A stretch of 64,000 nucleotides of DNA from Companilactobacillus nuruki (GCF_002872255.1 NZ_NIPR01000003.1:1-64000), one strand, 5' to 3'; positions 27,779 through 38,241 are shown, numbered from the stretch's first letter. Numbers and translations are program-made. Notes: generated from the sequence alone by a model not told the origin.

Positions 27779-28775
27779 ATTTATCTTGATTATTACGATT
27801 TTGTTTTCCTTGATTCAATTCACGGATATTCTTGTGTATTTCTTTGACATCTTCTTTTTCTGCTTCAGGAGTGACTGTATCGCCTGTAGAAGCAGTAGTT
27901 GAATTACCTAAAATACCATCGAGCATTTCTTGGGTAACAACAACTTTTACTGGATTTTTAGCAAGTTCCGCATCAGTTCTTTTTCTGATCTTAGGTGTAA
28001 CAACATAATTAGTGATCAGTTGTTGAATTACGATTACAATACCACCGACCAAGAAATAAAGAGCTAAGGCAGCTGTTGAAATTAAAGAAATAAAGAATGT
28101 CATCATAGGACTCATGATAATCATCGTTTGCATTTGTTTTCTTTGTTCTTGTGGAACTATTTGAAGTGACATCCAACCTTGTAGAAGGTAGAACAAAGTA
28201 GCAATTATAGCAATCAACATACTTGGTTTACCAAGTGGAATTGATAAGAATGTAGCAGCACCAATTTGTTTAGAATATTGCACGGCCTGATAAATACCAA
28301 TCAAAATTGGCATTTGTAGTAGCAATGGAAGACATCCCATACCACCAGTCAAACTCATGTTATTCTTCTTATAGACATCCATCATCAAGGCGCTGATTTT
28401 TTGTTGTGCCTCAGGGTTCTTAGCTTTCTTTTGCGCATCCTGAATCAACTTCAATTGTGGTTGAATAGCGCGCATCTTTTCTTGTTGCGTTGTTGATTTA
28501 TATTGTTGATTCAATGATAAAGGAACAAGAATTAAACGAACAACGAAAGAAATAATTACGATTCCCCAAGCATAGGAATTTTTCCCACCAACTGCTTGAG
28601 CTGTCTTTAGAATCAAATTTTGGAACGGAATACCTAGCCACTTATAGATAAATCCATAAGGACCACTAGTTGGGGCATGTAGGTTTGTTGTTCCTTGTGC
28701 ACACCCTGTCAAAACTAGTGTCAGTACTAAGACGAGTGAAAGCACTGATAAATATTTGACATATTTTTTATTCAC
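27777..28775 (-). CDS. yidC: Membrane protein insertase YidC (lipoprotein type)
   Basis: A 332-aa Oxa1/YidC family protein with GTG start. The lipoprotein signal peptide ends in LTLVLTGCAQG, with the lipid-modified Cys at about residue 25. Five membrane segments follow, with the hydrophilic-groove Arg in SFVVRLILVPLSL, the cytoplasmic hairpin (QQKISALMMDVYKKNN) and a charged C-terminal tail. It inserts membrane proteins with or without SecYEG. A second paralogue (often linked to rpmH) is expected elsewhere. acyP lies 59 bases upstream in the same direction. Confidence 0.96.
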   Translation of the reverse strand: MNKKYVKYLSVLSLVLVLTLVLTGCAQGTTNLHAPTSGPYGFIYKWLGIPFQNLILKTAQAVGGKNSYAWGIVIISFVVRLILVPLSLNQQYKSTTQQEKMRAIQPQLKLIQDAQKKAKNPEAQQKISALMMDVYKKNNMSLTGGMGCLPLLLQMPILIGIYQAVQYSKQIGAATFLSIPLGKPSMLIAIIATLFYLLQGWMSLQIVPQEQRKQMQTMIIMSPMMTFFISLISTAALALYFLVGGIVIVIQQLITNYVVTPKIRKRTDAELAKNPVKVVVTQEMLDGILGNSTTASTGDTVTPEAEKEDVKEIHKNIRELNQGKQNRNNQDK

Positions 28776-28834
28776 TTAAATAAACCACCCTTTTAATTGT
28801 ATACAAAGTAATATACGTTAACTCATTTGACGTT

Positions 28835-29110
28835 TCAACCAATCACGGTGAATTTTTCGTAATGTTGCAAGTCGTCAGAAAAAGTATAGTCCAACTTGTT
28901 CACTTTTCCAAAGGGTGAAGGGGAAGATTTTACTCGATTTAGAAAAATATAGAGAATTTTTTGATCTGCTTCAGCCTCAATTGAAACAGAGCCATCTATT
29001 TCATTCTTTACTGTGCCGCAAACTCCCAATTCGTTAGCAACTTGAAAAGTTGAATATCTAAATCCAACGCCTTGTACTAAACCATTAACATTAATGGAAA
29101 GATGTTTCAC
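28835..29110 (-). CDS. acyP: Acylphosphatase
   Basis: A 91-aa acylphosphatase with GTG start behind GAGGTGA. The phosphate-binding loop is GLVQGVGFRYST with the catalytic Arg, and the catalytic Asn lies in GTVKNEIDGSV. It hydrolyses acyl phosphates. It shares a divergent intergenic region with an RNA methyltransferase gene, where TATAAT on the minus strand at 29150-29155 is its probable -10. Confidence 0.95.
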   Translation of the reverse strand: MKHLSINVNGLVQGVGFRYSTFQVANELGVCGTVKNEIDGSVSIEAEADQKILYIFLNRVKSSPSPFGKVNKLDYTFSDDLQHYEKFTVIG

Positions 29111-29175
29111 AACTAATCACCTCAAATCTTTGAATGTGTTAATATCTATATTATAGAACAAGAGGGATGGATGAT

Positions 29176-29937
29176 ATGAAATATATTGAGTCAAAGAAGA
29201 ATGATGAAATCAAACAATTGAAAAAATTGTCAGCCACAAAGAATATTCGTAAGACGGGAACTTACATGATTGAGGGATTTCATCTAGTACGTGAAGCCGA
29301 TCAATTTGAACAAGAAATTGTTAAACTTTTCGTAACTGAGAAATATCAAGATGATCGTTTAGCTAAAAAATATTATGATATTGCAACTGTAGTTTCAGAA
29401 GATGTTGCTAATGAGTTATCAGAAACAAAGACTCCACAGGGAATTTTTGCGGTTCTCAAAGTACAAGAAAGTGATAATTTAGAAAATATTACTGGAAAAT
29501 GGGTTATGCTAGATGATGTTCAAGACCCAGGTAATGTAGGAACAATTATCAGAACTGCCGATGCTGCCGGCTACGATGGCGTTATTACTAGTTTGGATTC
29601 AGCAGATTTTTATCAACCAAAGGTACAGCGTTCGATGCAAGGAAGTCAATTTCATTTGCCAATTTATCGGATGGATATAAACAAGGCTATTAATATGGCT
29701 AAAGAATCAGGCCTAAGGGTTTATGGATCTGAAGTAAATTCAAATGTTAAACCATATAATGAATTAACAAAGAATGATAATTTTGCTTTAGTAATGGGTA
29801 ATGAAGCTCATGGAATTACTAAAGAGGTACTTAATGAAACTGATGAAAATATTTATATTCCTATCCTCGGAAAAGCAGAATCACTTAATGTAGCTGTAGC
29901 TGCGGGTGTTTTAATGTATGGACTACAATCACTTTAA
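29176..29937 (+). CDS. TrmH/SpoU-family RNA methyltransferase
   Basis: 253 aa from ATG 29176, about 10 bases after GAGGG; the ATG at 29167 directly abuts that site. A substrate-binding N-domain precedes the SPOUT knot: DDVQDPGNVGTIIRTADAAG (motif 1), VMGNEAHGI (motif 2) and PILGKAESLNVAVAAGVLMYG (motif 3). It 2'-O-methylates rRNA or tRNA; the target is unknown. acyP/yidC lie divergent and pheST follows, an order common in lactobacilli. Confidence 0.93.
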   Translation: MKYIESKKNDEIKQLKKLSATKNIRKTGTYMIEGFHLVREADQFEQEIVKLFVTEKYQDDRLAKKYYDIATVVSEDVANELSETKTPQGIFAVLKVQESDNLENITGKWVMLDDVQDPGNVGTIIRTADAAGYDGVITSLDSADFYQPKVQRSMQGSQFHLPIYRMDINKAINMAKESGLRVYGSEVNSNVKPYNELTKNDNFALVMGNEAHGITKEVLNETDENIYIPILGKAESLNVAVAAGVLMYGLQSL

Positions 29938-29940
29938 AAC

Positions 29941-29968
29941 TTGCGAAACTTTTTAGTTTTTGTATAAT
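29941..29968 (+). promoter_or_regulatory. Promoter of pheS-pheT T-box transcript
   Basis: TTGCGA at 29941-29946 and TATAAT at 29963-29968, spacer 16 bases, just upstream of the T-box leader. Confidence 0.75.
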
Positions 29969-29998
29969 CTACTTATATAAAAATAAATGATATTTAAA

Positions 29999-30194
29999 CT
30001 TTGACGAAAAATAGTAACTGTGAATTTCATAACAGGGAGAGCCGTAAACTGGAATAGGCTTGATGAATAAAACAGTGAATTCACTTTCTGAGTTTTTAGT
30101 TGGTTACTATATAACCACTTGAGTGCATGTTTGACATGAACTAGGGTGGTACCGCGAGTCCTCGTCCCTTATTTGGGATGAGGACTTTTTTATT
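29999..30194 (+). promoter_or_regulatory. T-box leader of pheS-pheT (Phe specifier TTC)
   Basis: The T-box core AGGGTGGTACCGCG lies at 30143-30156. The specifier candidate TTC (Phe) at 30080-30082 is followed by ACTTTC as in the thrS leader. A terminator, GTCCTCGTCCC / GGGATGAGGAC plus T-run, spans 30158-30194. Uncharged tRNA-Phe should switch on pheST. Confidence 0.94.
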
Positions 30195-30272
30195 TTATTC
30201 AGATTTAAATATTTTTAGAGGATTTGTTTAGTAAGTTTATGAATAAACGCTCTATAACATTTGGAGGAAAAC

Positions 30273-31319
30273 ATGTCATTAAATGATACATTAAAAAATT
30301 TAAGAGAAAATGGTATCGATGAAGCTAAACGTGCTCAAAGATTGCAAGAACTAAATGACCTAAGAGTTAATCTTTTAGGCAAGAAGGGACCAATTACTAA
30401 AGCACTTCGTGGTATGAAAGATGTTCCAGCTGAAGAACGTCCTGAAATTGGTACGTTAGCTAATAATGTAAAGAATGATATTCAGGCCGCTATTGAAGAA
30501 AAAATGGATGAACTTAATAAGGCAATCGTTGCTAAGAAATTGGCTGAAGAGAAAATTGATGTTACTTTACCTGCCACAAAACAAGTTCAGGGTACAAAAC
30601 ATATCTTGAATCAGACAATTGAGGATATTGAACAATTCTTTATTGGTTTAGGTTATGAGGTTGCCGGGGGGTATGAGGTTGAAGAGGATCATTATAACTT
30701 TGAAAGATTAAACATCCCTAAGAATCATCCCGCTCGAGATATGCAGGATACATTTTATTTATCTGACGAGTTGCTTATGAGAACTCAGACATCGGCTCAA
30801 GAAGGTCGTGATATGGAAGCTCATGACTTTACTAAAGGACCACTAAAAATGATCTCACCAGGAGTGGTTTATCGTCGTGATGATGATGATGCAACTCATT
30901 CACATCAATTCCATCAAATTGAAGGTCTAGTGGTTGATAAAAATATTTCCATGGCTGATTTAAAGGGAACTTTGGATGCTCTTTGTCGTCATGTCTTTGG
31001 ACCTGATCGTGAAATTCGTTTCCGTCCTAGTTTCTTTCCTTTCACTGAGCCATCAGTTGAGGTCGATGTTTCATGTTTCAATTGTGGTGGTGAAGGGTGT
31101 CGTATCTGTAAGTACACTGGTTGGATTGAGGTATTAGGAGCCGGACTTACACATCCCAATGTTTTAAAGATGTCAGGAATTGACCCTAATGAATATTCCG
31201 GAATGGCTTTTGGACTTGGACCAGAACGTTTTGCAATGCTCAAATATGGAGTTAACGATATTCGTGATTTCTATCTAAATGATGTTAGATTCCTAGAACA
31301 ATTCAAAGGAGTAAATTAA
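30273..31319 (+). CDS. pheS: Phenylalanine-tRNA ligase alpha subunit
   Basis: 348 aa from ATG 30273 behind GGAGG; the earlier TTG at 30261 lies before that site. The N-terminal coiled coil precedes the class II catalytic core with RTQTSAQ, the motif 2 region [20 protein letters not shown], and C-terminal [19 protein letters not shown]. It pairs with PheT as (alpha-beta)2. It is 4 bases from pheT and controlled by the T-box. Confidence 0.97.
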   Translation: MSLNDTLKNLRENGIDEAKRAQRLQELNDLRVNLLGKKGPITKALRGMKDVPAEERPEIGTLANNVKNDIQAAIEEKMDELNKAIVAKKLAEEKIDVTLPATKQVQGTKHILNQTIEDIEQFFIGLGYEVAGGYEVEEDHYNFERLNIPKNHPARDMQDTFYLSDELLMRTQTSAQEGRDMEAHDFTKGPLKMISPGVVYRRDDDDATHSHQFHQIEGLVVDKNISMADLKGTLDALCRHVFGPDREIRFRPSFFPFTEPSVEVDVSCFNCGGEGCRICKYTGWIEVLGAGLTHPNVLKMSGIDPNEYSGMAFGLGPERFAMLKYGVNDIRDFYLNDVRFLEQFKGVN

Positions 31320-31323
31320 GATA

Positions 31324-33729
31324 ATGAAGATTTCTACTAATTGGTTAAAAGAGTATATTCCCGTCAATCATACTGTTGAAGAGATGGCTAATAAAATTTC
31401 TCTAACAGGAATTGAATCTGGCCCAGTTAAATTAGGTGAAGAATTGACAGGCCTAGTTGTAGGTCATATTACAAGTGTTGAGCCACATCCTGATTCAGAT
31501 CACTTGAAAGTATGTAAGGTTGATGTTGGTGAAGCTGAAGATATTCAGATCGTTTGTGGGGCGCCAAATGTTGCAGCTGATCAATATGTAATTGTTGCAA
31601 TGCATGGTGCACATTTGCCAAATGGAGTTCGTATTAAACGCGGTAAGTTACGTGGTCAAGAATCAAATGGTATGATCTGTGGACTTGATGAGGTTGGCGT
31701 ACCAGCTAAATACATGCCTGAAGAATTTGAAAATGGAATTTATGTTTTTGATGAACCACAAAAACCTGGTGAGGCGGTTTATGATTTATTGGGTCTTAAG
31801 GACCAAATGATTGATATTGATATTACCCCTAATCGTGCTGATACTTTGGGTATGCGTGGTGCTGCTTGGGAAATAGGTGCTACTTATGATGAAAAGCCAA
31901 GTTTTACTGAACCTAAATTAATTAATGATAAAGTTAAAGAGTTTAGTGACATTGATGTTGCTGTTGAAAACAAGGACTTAGTACCAGATTATCTAATTCG
32001 TGAATTAAAGGATGTTAAAGTTGGCAAGAGTCCACTGTGGATGCAAAGAAGACTTTGGAATCAAAATATTCGTCCGGTTAATAGCGTGATTGATGCAGCT
32101 AATTATGTAATGATCGAATATGGTCAACCAATTCAAGCTTATGATTTAGACAAATTAGAAAGTAACCAATTAACAGTTAAATTTGCTGAAAATGGCGACA
32201 AATTAAATTTATCTGATAATGATAAGGTTTTAGACCAAAATGACTTGGTAGTGTCTTCTGGTAATCAAATTATTGGTCTTGCTGGGATTATTTCTAGTGA
32301 TGTAGCAAAAGTAGATGAGAACACTACTAATGTTCTATTGGAGGCTGGTGTCTTTGATGGTGCTCATGTACGTAAGACAGCTCAAAGACATGACTTGCGT
32401 AATGATGCCTCTAACCGTTTTGAAAAGGGCGTTGATAATGGAATTGTTACTGAAGCTTTGACACGTGCTACTCAGTTGGTTGATCAAACAGATTCAGTTA
32501 AGGAAATCTCTGAAACGATTATTGGTAGTTATATTGAGGCTAAACCAACGATTATCAAAGGTAGTGTTTCACATATCAATCATTTGATGGGCTTAGAACT
32601 CACTACAGAAAAAATGGTTGGTATCTTGGAGCGTCTAGGTTTTAACGTTGAGGTTGATGGGGATAACTTAACGGTTTCTGTACCAACACGTCGTTGGGAT
32701 ATGAGTATTGAAGCAGACCTTGTAGAAGAGGTTAATCGTATTTATGGCTATGCCAATTTACCAAATACCTTACCTGCAGGTATGGAAACACGTGGAGGTT
32801 ATAGTCCAAAACGTGAATTAAATAATAAATTGCGTAATGTTTTATTAGGAGCTGGGATGGATGAGGTTATCAATTACAGTCTCTTGAATAAAAAAGAAGT
32901 TGATGATTTTAATGCAATTGACACTGAATATACTAAATTATTACATCCAATGACTGAAGATCACGAATATCTAAGAAGTAGTTTGATCCCCGGCTTAGTT
33001 AGAAATATTGCGTATAATCAAGCGCGTAAGAATGCTGACATAAGTATTTTTGAACAAGCACGTATTTTTGATAGACCAACTGGACAAGATCGTCCCAATG
33101 AGGTTGAATATATTTCTGGAGCCGTGAGTGGTAACGTAGTAAGTGATTCTTGGAATACTAAAGCGCAAAAAGTAGATTTTTATTATGTTAAAGGTTTAGT
33201 TGAAGAATTGCTTAATAATGTCAATGCCGATTCTGATTTTACTTTTGTAGCGACTGATGAATACAGCAACTTGCATCCAGGTCAAACGGCCAAAATTTTG
33301 GCCAATGAGCAAGTAATTGGATTAGTTGGTAAATTACATCCTAACTATCAAAAAGCTCATAGTATTGATGACACTTTCGTTTTTGAATTGAACGTTGATC
33401 TGCTATTCAATTTGAACAAAAAGAGTGTTCAAGCTCAAAGTGCGCCTAAATATCCATCAATTAGTCGTGATTTGGCAATTTTGGTTGATAAGACCGTTGA
33501 AAATGGTCAAATTATTGCTGATATTTATAATAATGGCGGAAAGTACTTGAAAGATGTTAATATTTTTGATGTCTACGAAGGTAAGAACATTAAACCTAGT
33601 CATAAGTCACTTGGGTATCATTTAGAATTCTTGAATCCAGATGATACTTTGACTGATGATGAAGTTGAAAAGGCATTCTCACTTGTTAAAGACAGTTTAG
33701 TTCAAAAATTTAATGTGGAAATTAGATAA
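31324..33729 (+). CDS. pheT: Phenylalanine-tRNA ligase beta subunit
   Basis: An 801-aa subunit of usual length. Domains in order: an N-terminal tRNA-binding (EMAP-II-like) domain around 40-150 (HPDSDHLKVCKVDVG), B3/B4 editing domain around 210-390, B5 domain around 405-475, a catalytic-like core, and a C-terminal ferredoxin-fold anticodon-binding domain (KYPSISRDLAILVD). It edits and binds tRNA-Phe. Confidence 0.98.
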   Translation: MKISTNWLKEYIPVNHTVEEMANKISLTGIESGPVKLGEELTGLVVGHITSVEPHPDSDHLKVCKVDVGEAEDIQIVCGAPNVAADQYVIVAMHGAHLPNGVRIKRGKLRGQESNGMICGLDEVGVPAKYMPEEFENGIYVFDEPQKPGEAVYDLLGLKDQMIDIDITPNRADTLGMRGAAWEIGATYDEKPSFTEPKLINDKVKEFSDIDVAVENKDLVPDYLIRELKDVKVGKSPLWMQRRLWNQNIRPVNSVIDAANYVMIEYGQPIQAYDLDKLESNQLTVKFAENGDKLNLSDNDKVLDQNDLVVSSGNQIIGLAGIISSDVAKVDENTTNVLLEAGVFDGAHVRKTAQRHDLRNDASNRFEKGVDNGIVTEALTRATQLVDQTDSVKEISETIIGSYIEAKPTIIKGSVSHINHLMGLELTTEKMVGILERLGFNVEVDGDNLTVSVPTRRWDMSIEADLVEEVNRIYGYANLPNTLPAGMETRGGYSPKRELNNKLRNVLLGAGMDEVINYSLLNKKEVDDFNAIDTEYTKLLHPMTEDHEYLRSSLIPGLVRNIAYNQARKNADISIFEQARIFDRPTGQDRPNEVEYISGAVSGNVVSDSWNTKAQKVDFYYVKGLVEELLNNVNADSDFTFVATDEYSNLHPGQTAKILANEQVIGLVGKLHPNYQKAHSIDDTFVFELNVDLLFNLNKKSVQAQSAPKYPSISRDLAILVDKTVENGQIIADIYNNGGKYLKDVNIFDVYEGKNIKPSHKSLGYHLEFLNPDDTLTDDEVEKAFSLVKDSLVQKFNVEIR

Positions 33730-33782
33730 TTATTCCAAATCTAATGGTATAATTCTAATAAATTAACTCGGGAGGCTGTGTC

Positions 33783-34946
33783 TTGAGCCAGAAGGATGAT
33801 AAAAAAGAAGCTTTACAGCAAGAATCTAATGACAAGATAAAAAGTCGTGCCAAAGAACGTTCCGTTGCAAATCATATTGCATATTGGATAGTTGGTGTGA
33901 TTGCTGTGTTGGCGGTAGTTGTTGCTATAATTGGCTTCAATTATGTAAATAGTTCATTACAACCATATGATGCAAATAGTAAAGAAGATGTTGTTGTTAA
34001 AATCCCAGTAGGTTCTTCTAGTAAAGAAATTGCTAAAACACTTGAGAAAGATAAAATCATCAAAAGTGCAACCGTCTTTAATTTTTACATTAAAGCTCAA
34101 AACTATAACGATTTTCAAGCTGGTTATTATAAGTTTAAACAGTCATGGGGCGTGAGCGATGTTGTTAAACAGTTACAAAAGGGTGGAAGCGCACAACCAC
34201 CAGTAAGTAACTCGGGTGACAGCGTATTAGTTCGTGAAGGTATAACGATTGATCAAATTGGTGATGCTATTCAGAGTGGAACTAAGAAGAGTTTGAAATT
34301 CAAGAAGTCTGATTTCTTGAAGCTGATGAAGGATGAATCTTACATGAAGCAACTTCAAAAGAAATATCCACAGTTGCTTGATTCTTCAATGGCTAAAAAG
34401 AATGTTAGATATCACTTGGAAGGTTATCTGTTCCCAGCCACATATAGTGTTTATAAGGGAATGACTTTAAAAGAGTTAGTTAACCAAATGGTTGCTAATG
34501 AAGATGAAAAGTTACAACCTTATTACGCAACTATTAAAGAAAAGGGCTATACTGTACAACAGATTATGACTTTGGCTTCATTAGTTGAACGTGAAGGCTT
34601 GGATACAAAGAATCGTAAAAAGATTGCAGGTGTATTCTTTAACCGTTTGGCAATAGATATGCCATTACAATCTGATATTTCGGTCATGTATGCTTTGAAT
34701 ACCCATAAGACCAGTTTGACTAACAAAGATACTAGTGTTAAATCACCGTATAACTTGTATAAGAATAAAGGATTCGGTCCTGGTCCGTTTAATACGCCAA
34801 GTATGGACTCAATTGAAGCAACATTGAATCCTGCTGATAGAGATCAAGATTATCTATACTTCTTCGCTAATTTGAAGACAGGTAAGATTACTTACTCACA
34901 TACTCTTGAAGAGCACAACAGTAGATATGCAAAGACTGGACAATAA
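33783..34946 (+). CDS. mltG: Endolytic murein transglycosylase MltG
   Basis: 387 aa from TTG 33783, 7 bases after GGAGG. One membrane anchor at about 33-55 (VIAVLAVVVAIIGF) and an extracytoplasmic YceG domain with a LysM-like subdomain (VKIPVGSSSKEIAKTLEKDKI) and the catalytic Glu in ASLVEREGLD. It cuts nascent glycan strands and is thought to work with penicillin-binding proteins; a class B PBP gene lies about 1 kb downstream. TATAAT at 33748-33753 is a candidate -10. A terminator separates it from greA. Confidence 0.95.
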   Translation: MSQKDDKKEALQQESNDKIKSRAKERSVANHIAYWIVGVIAVLAVVVAIIGFNYVNSSLQPYDANSKEDVVVKIPVGSSSKEIAKTLEKDKIIKSATVFNFYIKAQNYNDFQAGYYKFKQSWGVSDVVKQLQKGGSAQPPVSNSGDSVLVREGITIDQIGDAIQSGTKKSLKFKKSDFLKLMKDESYMKQLQKKYPQLLDSSMAKKNVRYHLEGYLFPATYSVYKGMTLKELVNQMVANEDEKLQPYYATIKEKGYTVQQIMTLASLVEREGLDTKNRKKIAGVFFNRLAIDMPLQSDISVMYALNTHKTSLTNKDTSVKSPYNLYKNKGFGPGPFNTPSMDSIEATLNPADRDQDYLYFFANLKTGKITYSHTLEEHNSRYAKTGQ

Positions 34947-34966
34947 TGTATAATCGTATATAAAAT

Positions 34967-35003
34967 AAATGTCATCTAATCGCGTTTGATTAGATGACAT
35001 TTT
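34967..35003 (+). terminator. Terminator of mltG
   Basis: AAATGTCATCTAATC / GATTAGATGACATTT, 15-bp perfect stem with 6-base loop and short T-run. Confidence 0.85.
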
Positions 35004-35044
35004 GAAATTATAATAATAATGATTTTGAAAAGGAAGTTATAAAA

Positions 35045-35521
35045 ATGGCAGATAGAAGTTATCCAATGACAGCTGAAGGTAAAAAACAGCTAGAAGAAGA
35101 ATTAGAAAATTTAAAAAAAGTTAAACGTCCTGAGGTAATCAATCGTATTAAGATTGCTAGAAGTTTTGGCGATTTATCAGAAAATTCAGAATATACTTCT
35201 GCTAAAGATGAACAAAGTGTCGTTGAATCAAGAATTTCACAAATTATTGAGCAATTACAATACGCTAATGTTATTGATGCTGATGATGTTGATGCTGATG
35301 AAATTTCAATTGGTAAAAAGGTTACCGTCCAAGAAGATGGTGAGGAGCCTGATGTTTATACGATCGTAGGTGCTTCTGAATCTGATCCTGATAAGGGTAA
35401 AATTTCAAATGATTCTCCTATTGCCAAAGCTTTGATAGGTAAACATGTTGGTGATGTCGTTACTGTTGAAACACCTGTTGGTGGTTATGAGGTAACAATA
35501 AAAGCCGTTGAGGTTGCTTAG
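35045..35521 (+). CDS. greA: Transcription elongation factor GreA
   Basis: A 158-aa protein. The N-terminal coiled coil carries the acidic tip region ([20 protein letters not shown]) and the C-terminal FKBP-like domain includes [24 protein letters not shown] (key segment [13 protein letters not shown]). GreA stimulates RNA polymerase to cleave backtracked transcripts. The mltG-greA-PBP order matches other Bacilli. Confidence 0.97.
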   Translation: MADRSYPMTAEGKKQLEEELENLKKVKRPEVINRIKIARSFGDLSENSEYTSAKDEQSVVESRISQIIEQLQYANVIDADDVDADEISIGKKVTVQEDGEEPDVYTIVGASESDPDKGKISNDSPIAKALIGKHVGDVVTVETPVGGYEVTIKAVEVA

Positions 35522-35572
35522 TGAATACGTTTTCTGCTATGTTTATCTTAGTAAAATGTTGAGGTGAACGTG

Positions 35573-35869
35573 ATGAAAATAGAATTAACTGACCAAGCAA
35601 TTAAATGGTTTGAAGAAGAGTTGGACTTAGTACCCGGTGATGGTGTACATTTTTATGGTAAGGTCTATGGAAAGACAATGGTTCATGATGGTTTTTCAAT
35701 TGCTATGCGTAAAGAAAAACCAGTTGATCCGGAATCAAGTACCATCATTAATGGGATAACATACTACATTACCGATAGTGATACCTGGTTCTTTGCTAGA
35801 TATGATCTATTGGTTGAATATGATCCTGATCTTGATGGACCTAAGTATATTTTTAAATCGAATGAGTAA
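35573..35869 (+). CDS. HesB/IscA-like (YneR-type) protein without cysteines
   Basis: About 98 aa from ATG 35573, after GAGGTG; a GTG at 35564 overlaps that site. The fold pattern (MKIELTDQAIKWFEEELDL, GDGVHFYGKVYGK) matches HesB-like/YneR proteins. It contains no cysteine at all, so the metal or Fe-S binding set of IscA is missing. Function unknown; a plain Fe-S scaffold role is unlikely. Confidence 0.8.
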   Translation: MKIELTDQAIKWFEEELDLVPGDGVHFYGKVYGKTMVHDGFSIAMRKEKPVDPESSTIINGITYYITDSDTWFFARYDLLVEYDPDLDGPKYIFKSNE

Positions 35870-35894
35870 TTATTCGTTTTTTTGAAGGATAAAT

Positions 35895-38003
35895 ATGAGA
35901 AGAATACTGGATATAATAAAGAAAAGAACAGGTAGTCAAGCGAAGTCTACTATTCCATTTCGTCTAAACCTGCTTTTTTTTATTGTCTTTGTTCTATTCG
36001 CAATGTTAGTCGCACAGTTGGCTTATCTCCAGATTGTTTATGGTGGTAAGTTTACAGCTGAGGTTGATCGAACAGATAAGACAGTAATGACAGGCAATGT
36101 ACCACGTGGAATGATTTATGATTCTAAAGGCAGATTATTAGTTGGTAACTCGACTTCGAATGCAATTACGTATACGAAGAGTGGGAGTGTTAAATCGAGT
36201 GATATTTATACAATCGCCAATCGATTGACAAAATACATGACTGTTGAAGTAGGTAATTTAACTAAGCGAGATAAAGCGGATTATATTTTGGCAGCACCTA
36301 ATAAATCAGAACAAGTTGCTAAACAGATGCCAAAATCCTATCGGGTTGATTCCAGAGGAGATTCGTTGACGTCTACTAAGATTTATGCCAATGAAGTTAA
36401 ATATATTGAACAACAGGGTATTCATTTGAATGATAAAGACCTTCAAAGGGCAACTTTGTTTAAAAAAATGAGTGCAGCATATTCACTTTCATCAGTATTT
36501 TTGAAGGATAAGAATCTGACTGCTAAAGAAATCGCTCAAGTCAGTGAGCATTTAACAGAATTGCCAGGTATCAGTATTGGCAGTAATTGGGAACGTGAAT
36601 ATCCTCAGGGTAAATCTATTGCTAGTATCATTGGTGGTGTCTCAACTGAGCAACAGGGTATCCCTGATGATGAGTTGAATAAGATGCTGGCTTCTGGTTA
36701 TTCACGAAATGACCGTGTTGGTACAAGTTATTTGGAGAAAAACTATGAATCCATTTTGGCCGGTACTAAGAGTCAAAGGGAGGTTCAAGTTGGTTCAAAT
36801 AATCAAATTAAGAAGAGTACCTTACTCTATAAGGGTCAAAAGGGTGGTAATCTTAATTTAACAATTGATTCTAAGTTCCAAAAGCAAGTTCAAAGTGCAT
36901 TGGAAGAGCAATATAATTCCGCTAAGGCGGCTGGTATAACTCAATATTCAGATGGTGCATATGCAGTGGCTGTTAATCCTAAGACTGGTGCTGTTCTAGC
37001 TATGGCTGGGATTCACAATGATCCTAAAACTGGTAAAACAACTGAAGATTCACTTGGTGTTATTAATCGAACATTTGTTATGGGTTCTGCTGTTAAGGGA
37101 GCTACAGTATTAGGTGCCTTGATGGATGGGGTTATTACTCCTGAGAATAATAGTCAAGATGATACTCCAATTTACTTGCCAGGTACCCCAGTTAAGAAGT
37201 CTGTTTATCCAGCTGGAACATTTAGTAGTTTGACTGCAATTCAGGCGTTACAATTTTCATCTAATATCTATATGATGAATTTGGCAATGAAAGAGGCTAA
37301 TGCTAAATATACTCCAAATTCATATATTCATATGGATTCAGACATTTTTTCTAAATTGCGTGGATACTTTAATCAATTTGGATTAGGTGTTAAGACTGGG
37401 ATTGATATTTCTGGTGAAACAACCGGTATTGAGGGTGCTACTAAAAATAGTGACGGTGAACTAAAGACTGGTTCAGCACTGGATCTATCGTATGGTAACT
37501 ATGATGCCTATACATTGATTGAAATGGCTCAATATATTTCAACGATTGCTAATGGTGGATATCGTTTGAAACCATATATCGTTCAATCTATTCAGAAGAC
37601 TAAAGATGATGGAACTAAGGGTGCTTATGAATCTGTTACTAAGCCATCTGTACTTAATAAGGTTGGAGTAACTCAAGATGAATTGGATGTCGTTAGAAAA
37701 GGTATGTATGCTGCTGTTCATGGTAGTGGATACTGGACGACTGCCACTAGGTTAGCTGATCTTTCACCAGCAGTTGCTGCTAAGACAGGTACAGCTCAGT
37801 CATTCTATTATGACCCTGATAATCCGTCATCAGATCCTCCTGAAACAATTACTACAAGTTTAGTAAGTTTTGGACCTTATGATGATCCTAATATTGCTAT
37901 GGCGATTGTTTTCCCTAATTTAACTAGTGAAGATGGTGGATATCCACAATTGCTTGCTAAGGAAATTTATACAGATTATTATAAGATGACTGGTCAGAAA
38001 TAA
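35895..38003 (+). CDS. Class B penicillin-binding protein (transpeptidase)
   Basis: A 702-aa protein. One N-terminal membrane anchor (about 25-47) is followed by the PBP dimerisation domain (about 55-300) and the transpeptidase domain with SxxK in GSAVKGAT, SxN in SSNIYM, and KTG in AAKTGTAQSF. There is no PASTA repeat. It cross-links peptidoglycan. The position after greA corresponds to pbpI/yrrR of B. subtilis; it may be PBP2b-like or PbpI-like, and the sequence alone does not settle which. Confidence 0.92.
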   Translation: MRRILDIIKKRTGSQAKSTIPFRLNLLFFIVFVLFAMLVAQLAYLQIVYGGKFTAEVDRTDKTVMTGNVPRGMIYDSKGRLLVGNSTSNAITYTKSGSVKSSDIYTIANRLTKYMTVEVGNLTKRDKADYILAAPNKSEQVAKQMPKSYRVDSRGDSLTSTKIYANEVKYIEQQGIHLNDKDLQRATLFKKMSAAYSLSSVFLKDKNLTAKEIAQVSEHLTELPGISIGSNWEREYPQGKSIASIIGGVSTEQQGIPDDELNKMLASGYSRNDRVGTSYLEKNYESILAGTKSQREVQVGSNNQIKKSTLLYKGQKGGNLNLTIDSKFQKQVQSALEEQYNSAKAAGITQYSDGAYAVAVNPKTGAVLAMAGIHNDPKTGKTTEDSLGVINRTFVMGSAVKGATVLGALMDGVITPENNSQDDTPIYLPGTPVKKSVYPAGTFSSLTAIQALQFSSNIYMMNLAMKEANAKYTPNSYIHMDSDIFSKLRGYFNQFGLGVKTGIDISGETTGIEGATKNSDGELKTGSALDLSYGNYDAYTLIEMAQYISTIANGGYRLKPYIVQSIQKTKDDGTKGAYESVTKPSVLNKVGVTQDELDVVRKGMYAAVHGSGYWTTATRLADLSPAVAAKTGTAQSFYYDPDNPSSDPPETITTSLVSFGPYDDPNIAMAIVFPNLTSEDGGYPQLLAKEIYTDYYKMTGQK

Positions 38004-38091
38004 TCTGAATTTAGCCTTTCAAAATAAGCTAAAAAATGATATATTTAATTAGTTGAATTTAGTTTAGAATTATGAAAGGATGTTCCAAAAG

Positions 38092-38241
38092 ATGAGAGTA
38101 AACATAACAATGGAATGTACTTCATGTCATGAACGTACATATCTAACAAACAAGAGCAAACGTAACAATCCTGATCGTCTTGAACTTAAGAAATATTGTC
38201 CAAGAGAACGTACTGTTACATTGCATCGTGAAACAAAATAA
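38092..38241 (+). CDS. rpmG: 50S ribosomal protein L33
   Basis: A 49-aa L33 of the zinc-binding type: CTSCH near residue 9; the second cysteine pair is reduced to a single Cys in [12 protein letters not shown] 38092 has AGGATG upstream. The terminator directly follows the stop. Many lactobacilli keep several rpmG copies; only this one is in the window. Confidence 0.93.
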   Translation: MRVNITMECTSCHERTYLTNKSKRNNPDRLELKKYCPRERTVTLHRETK

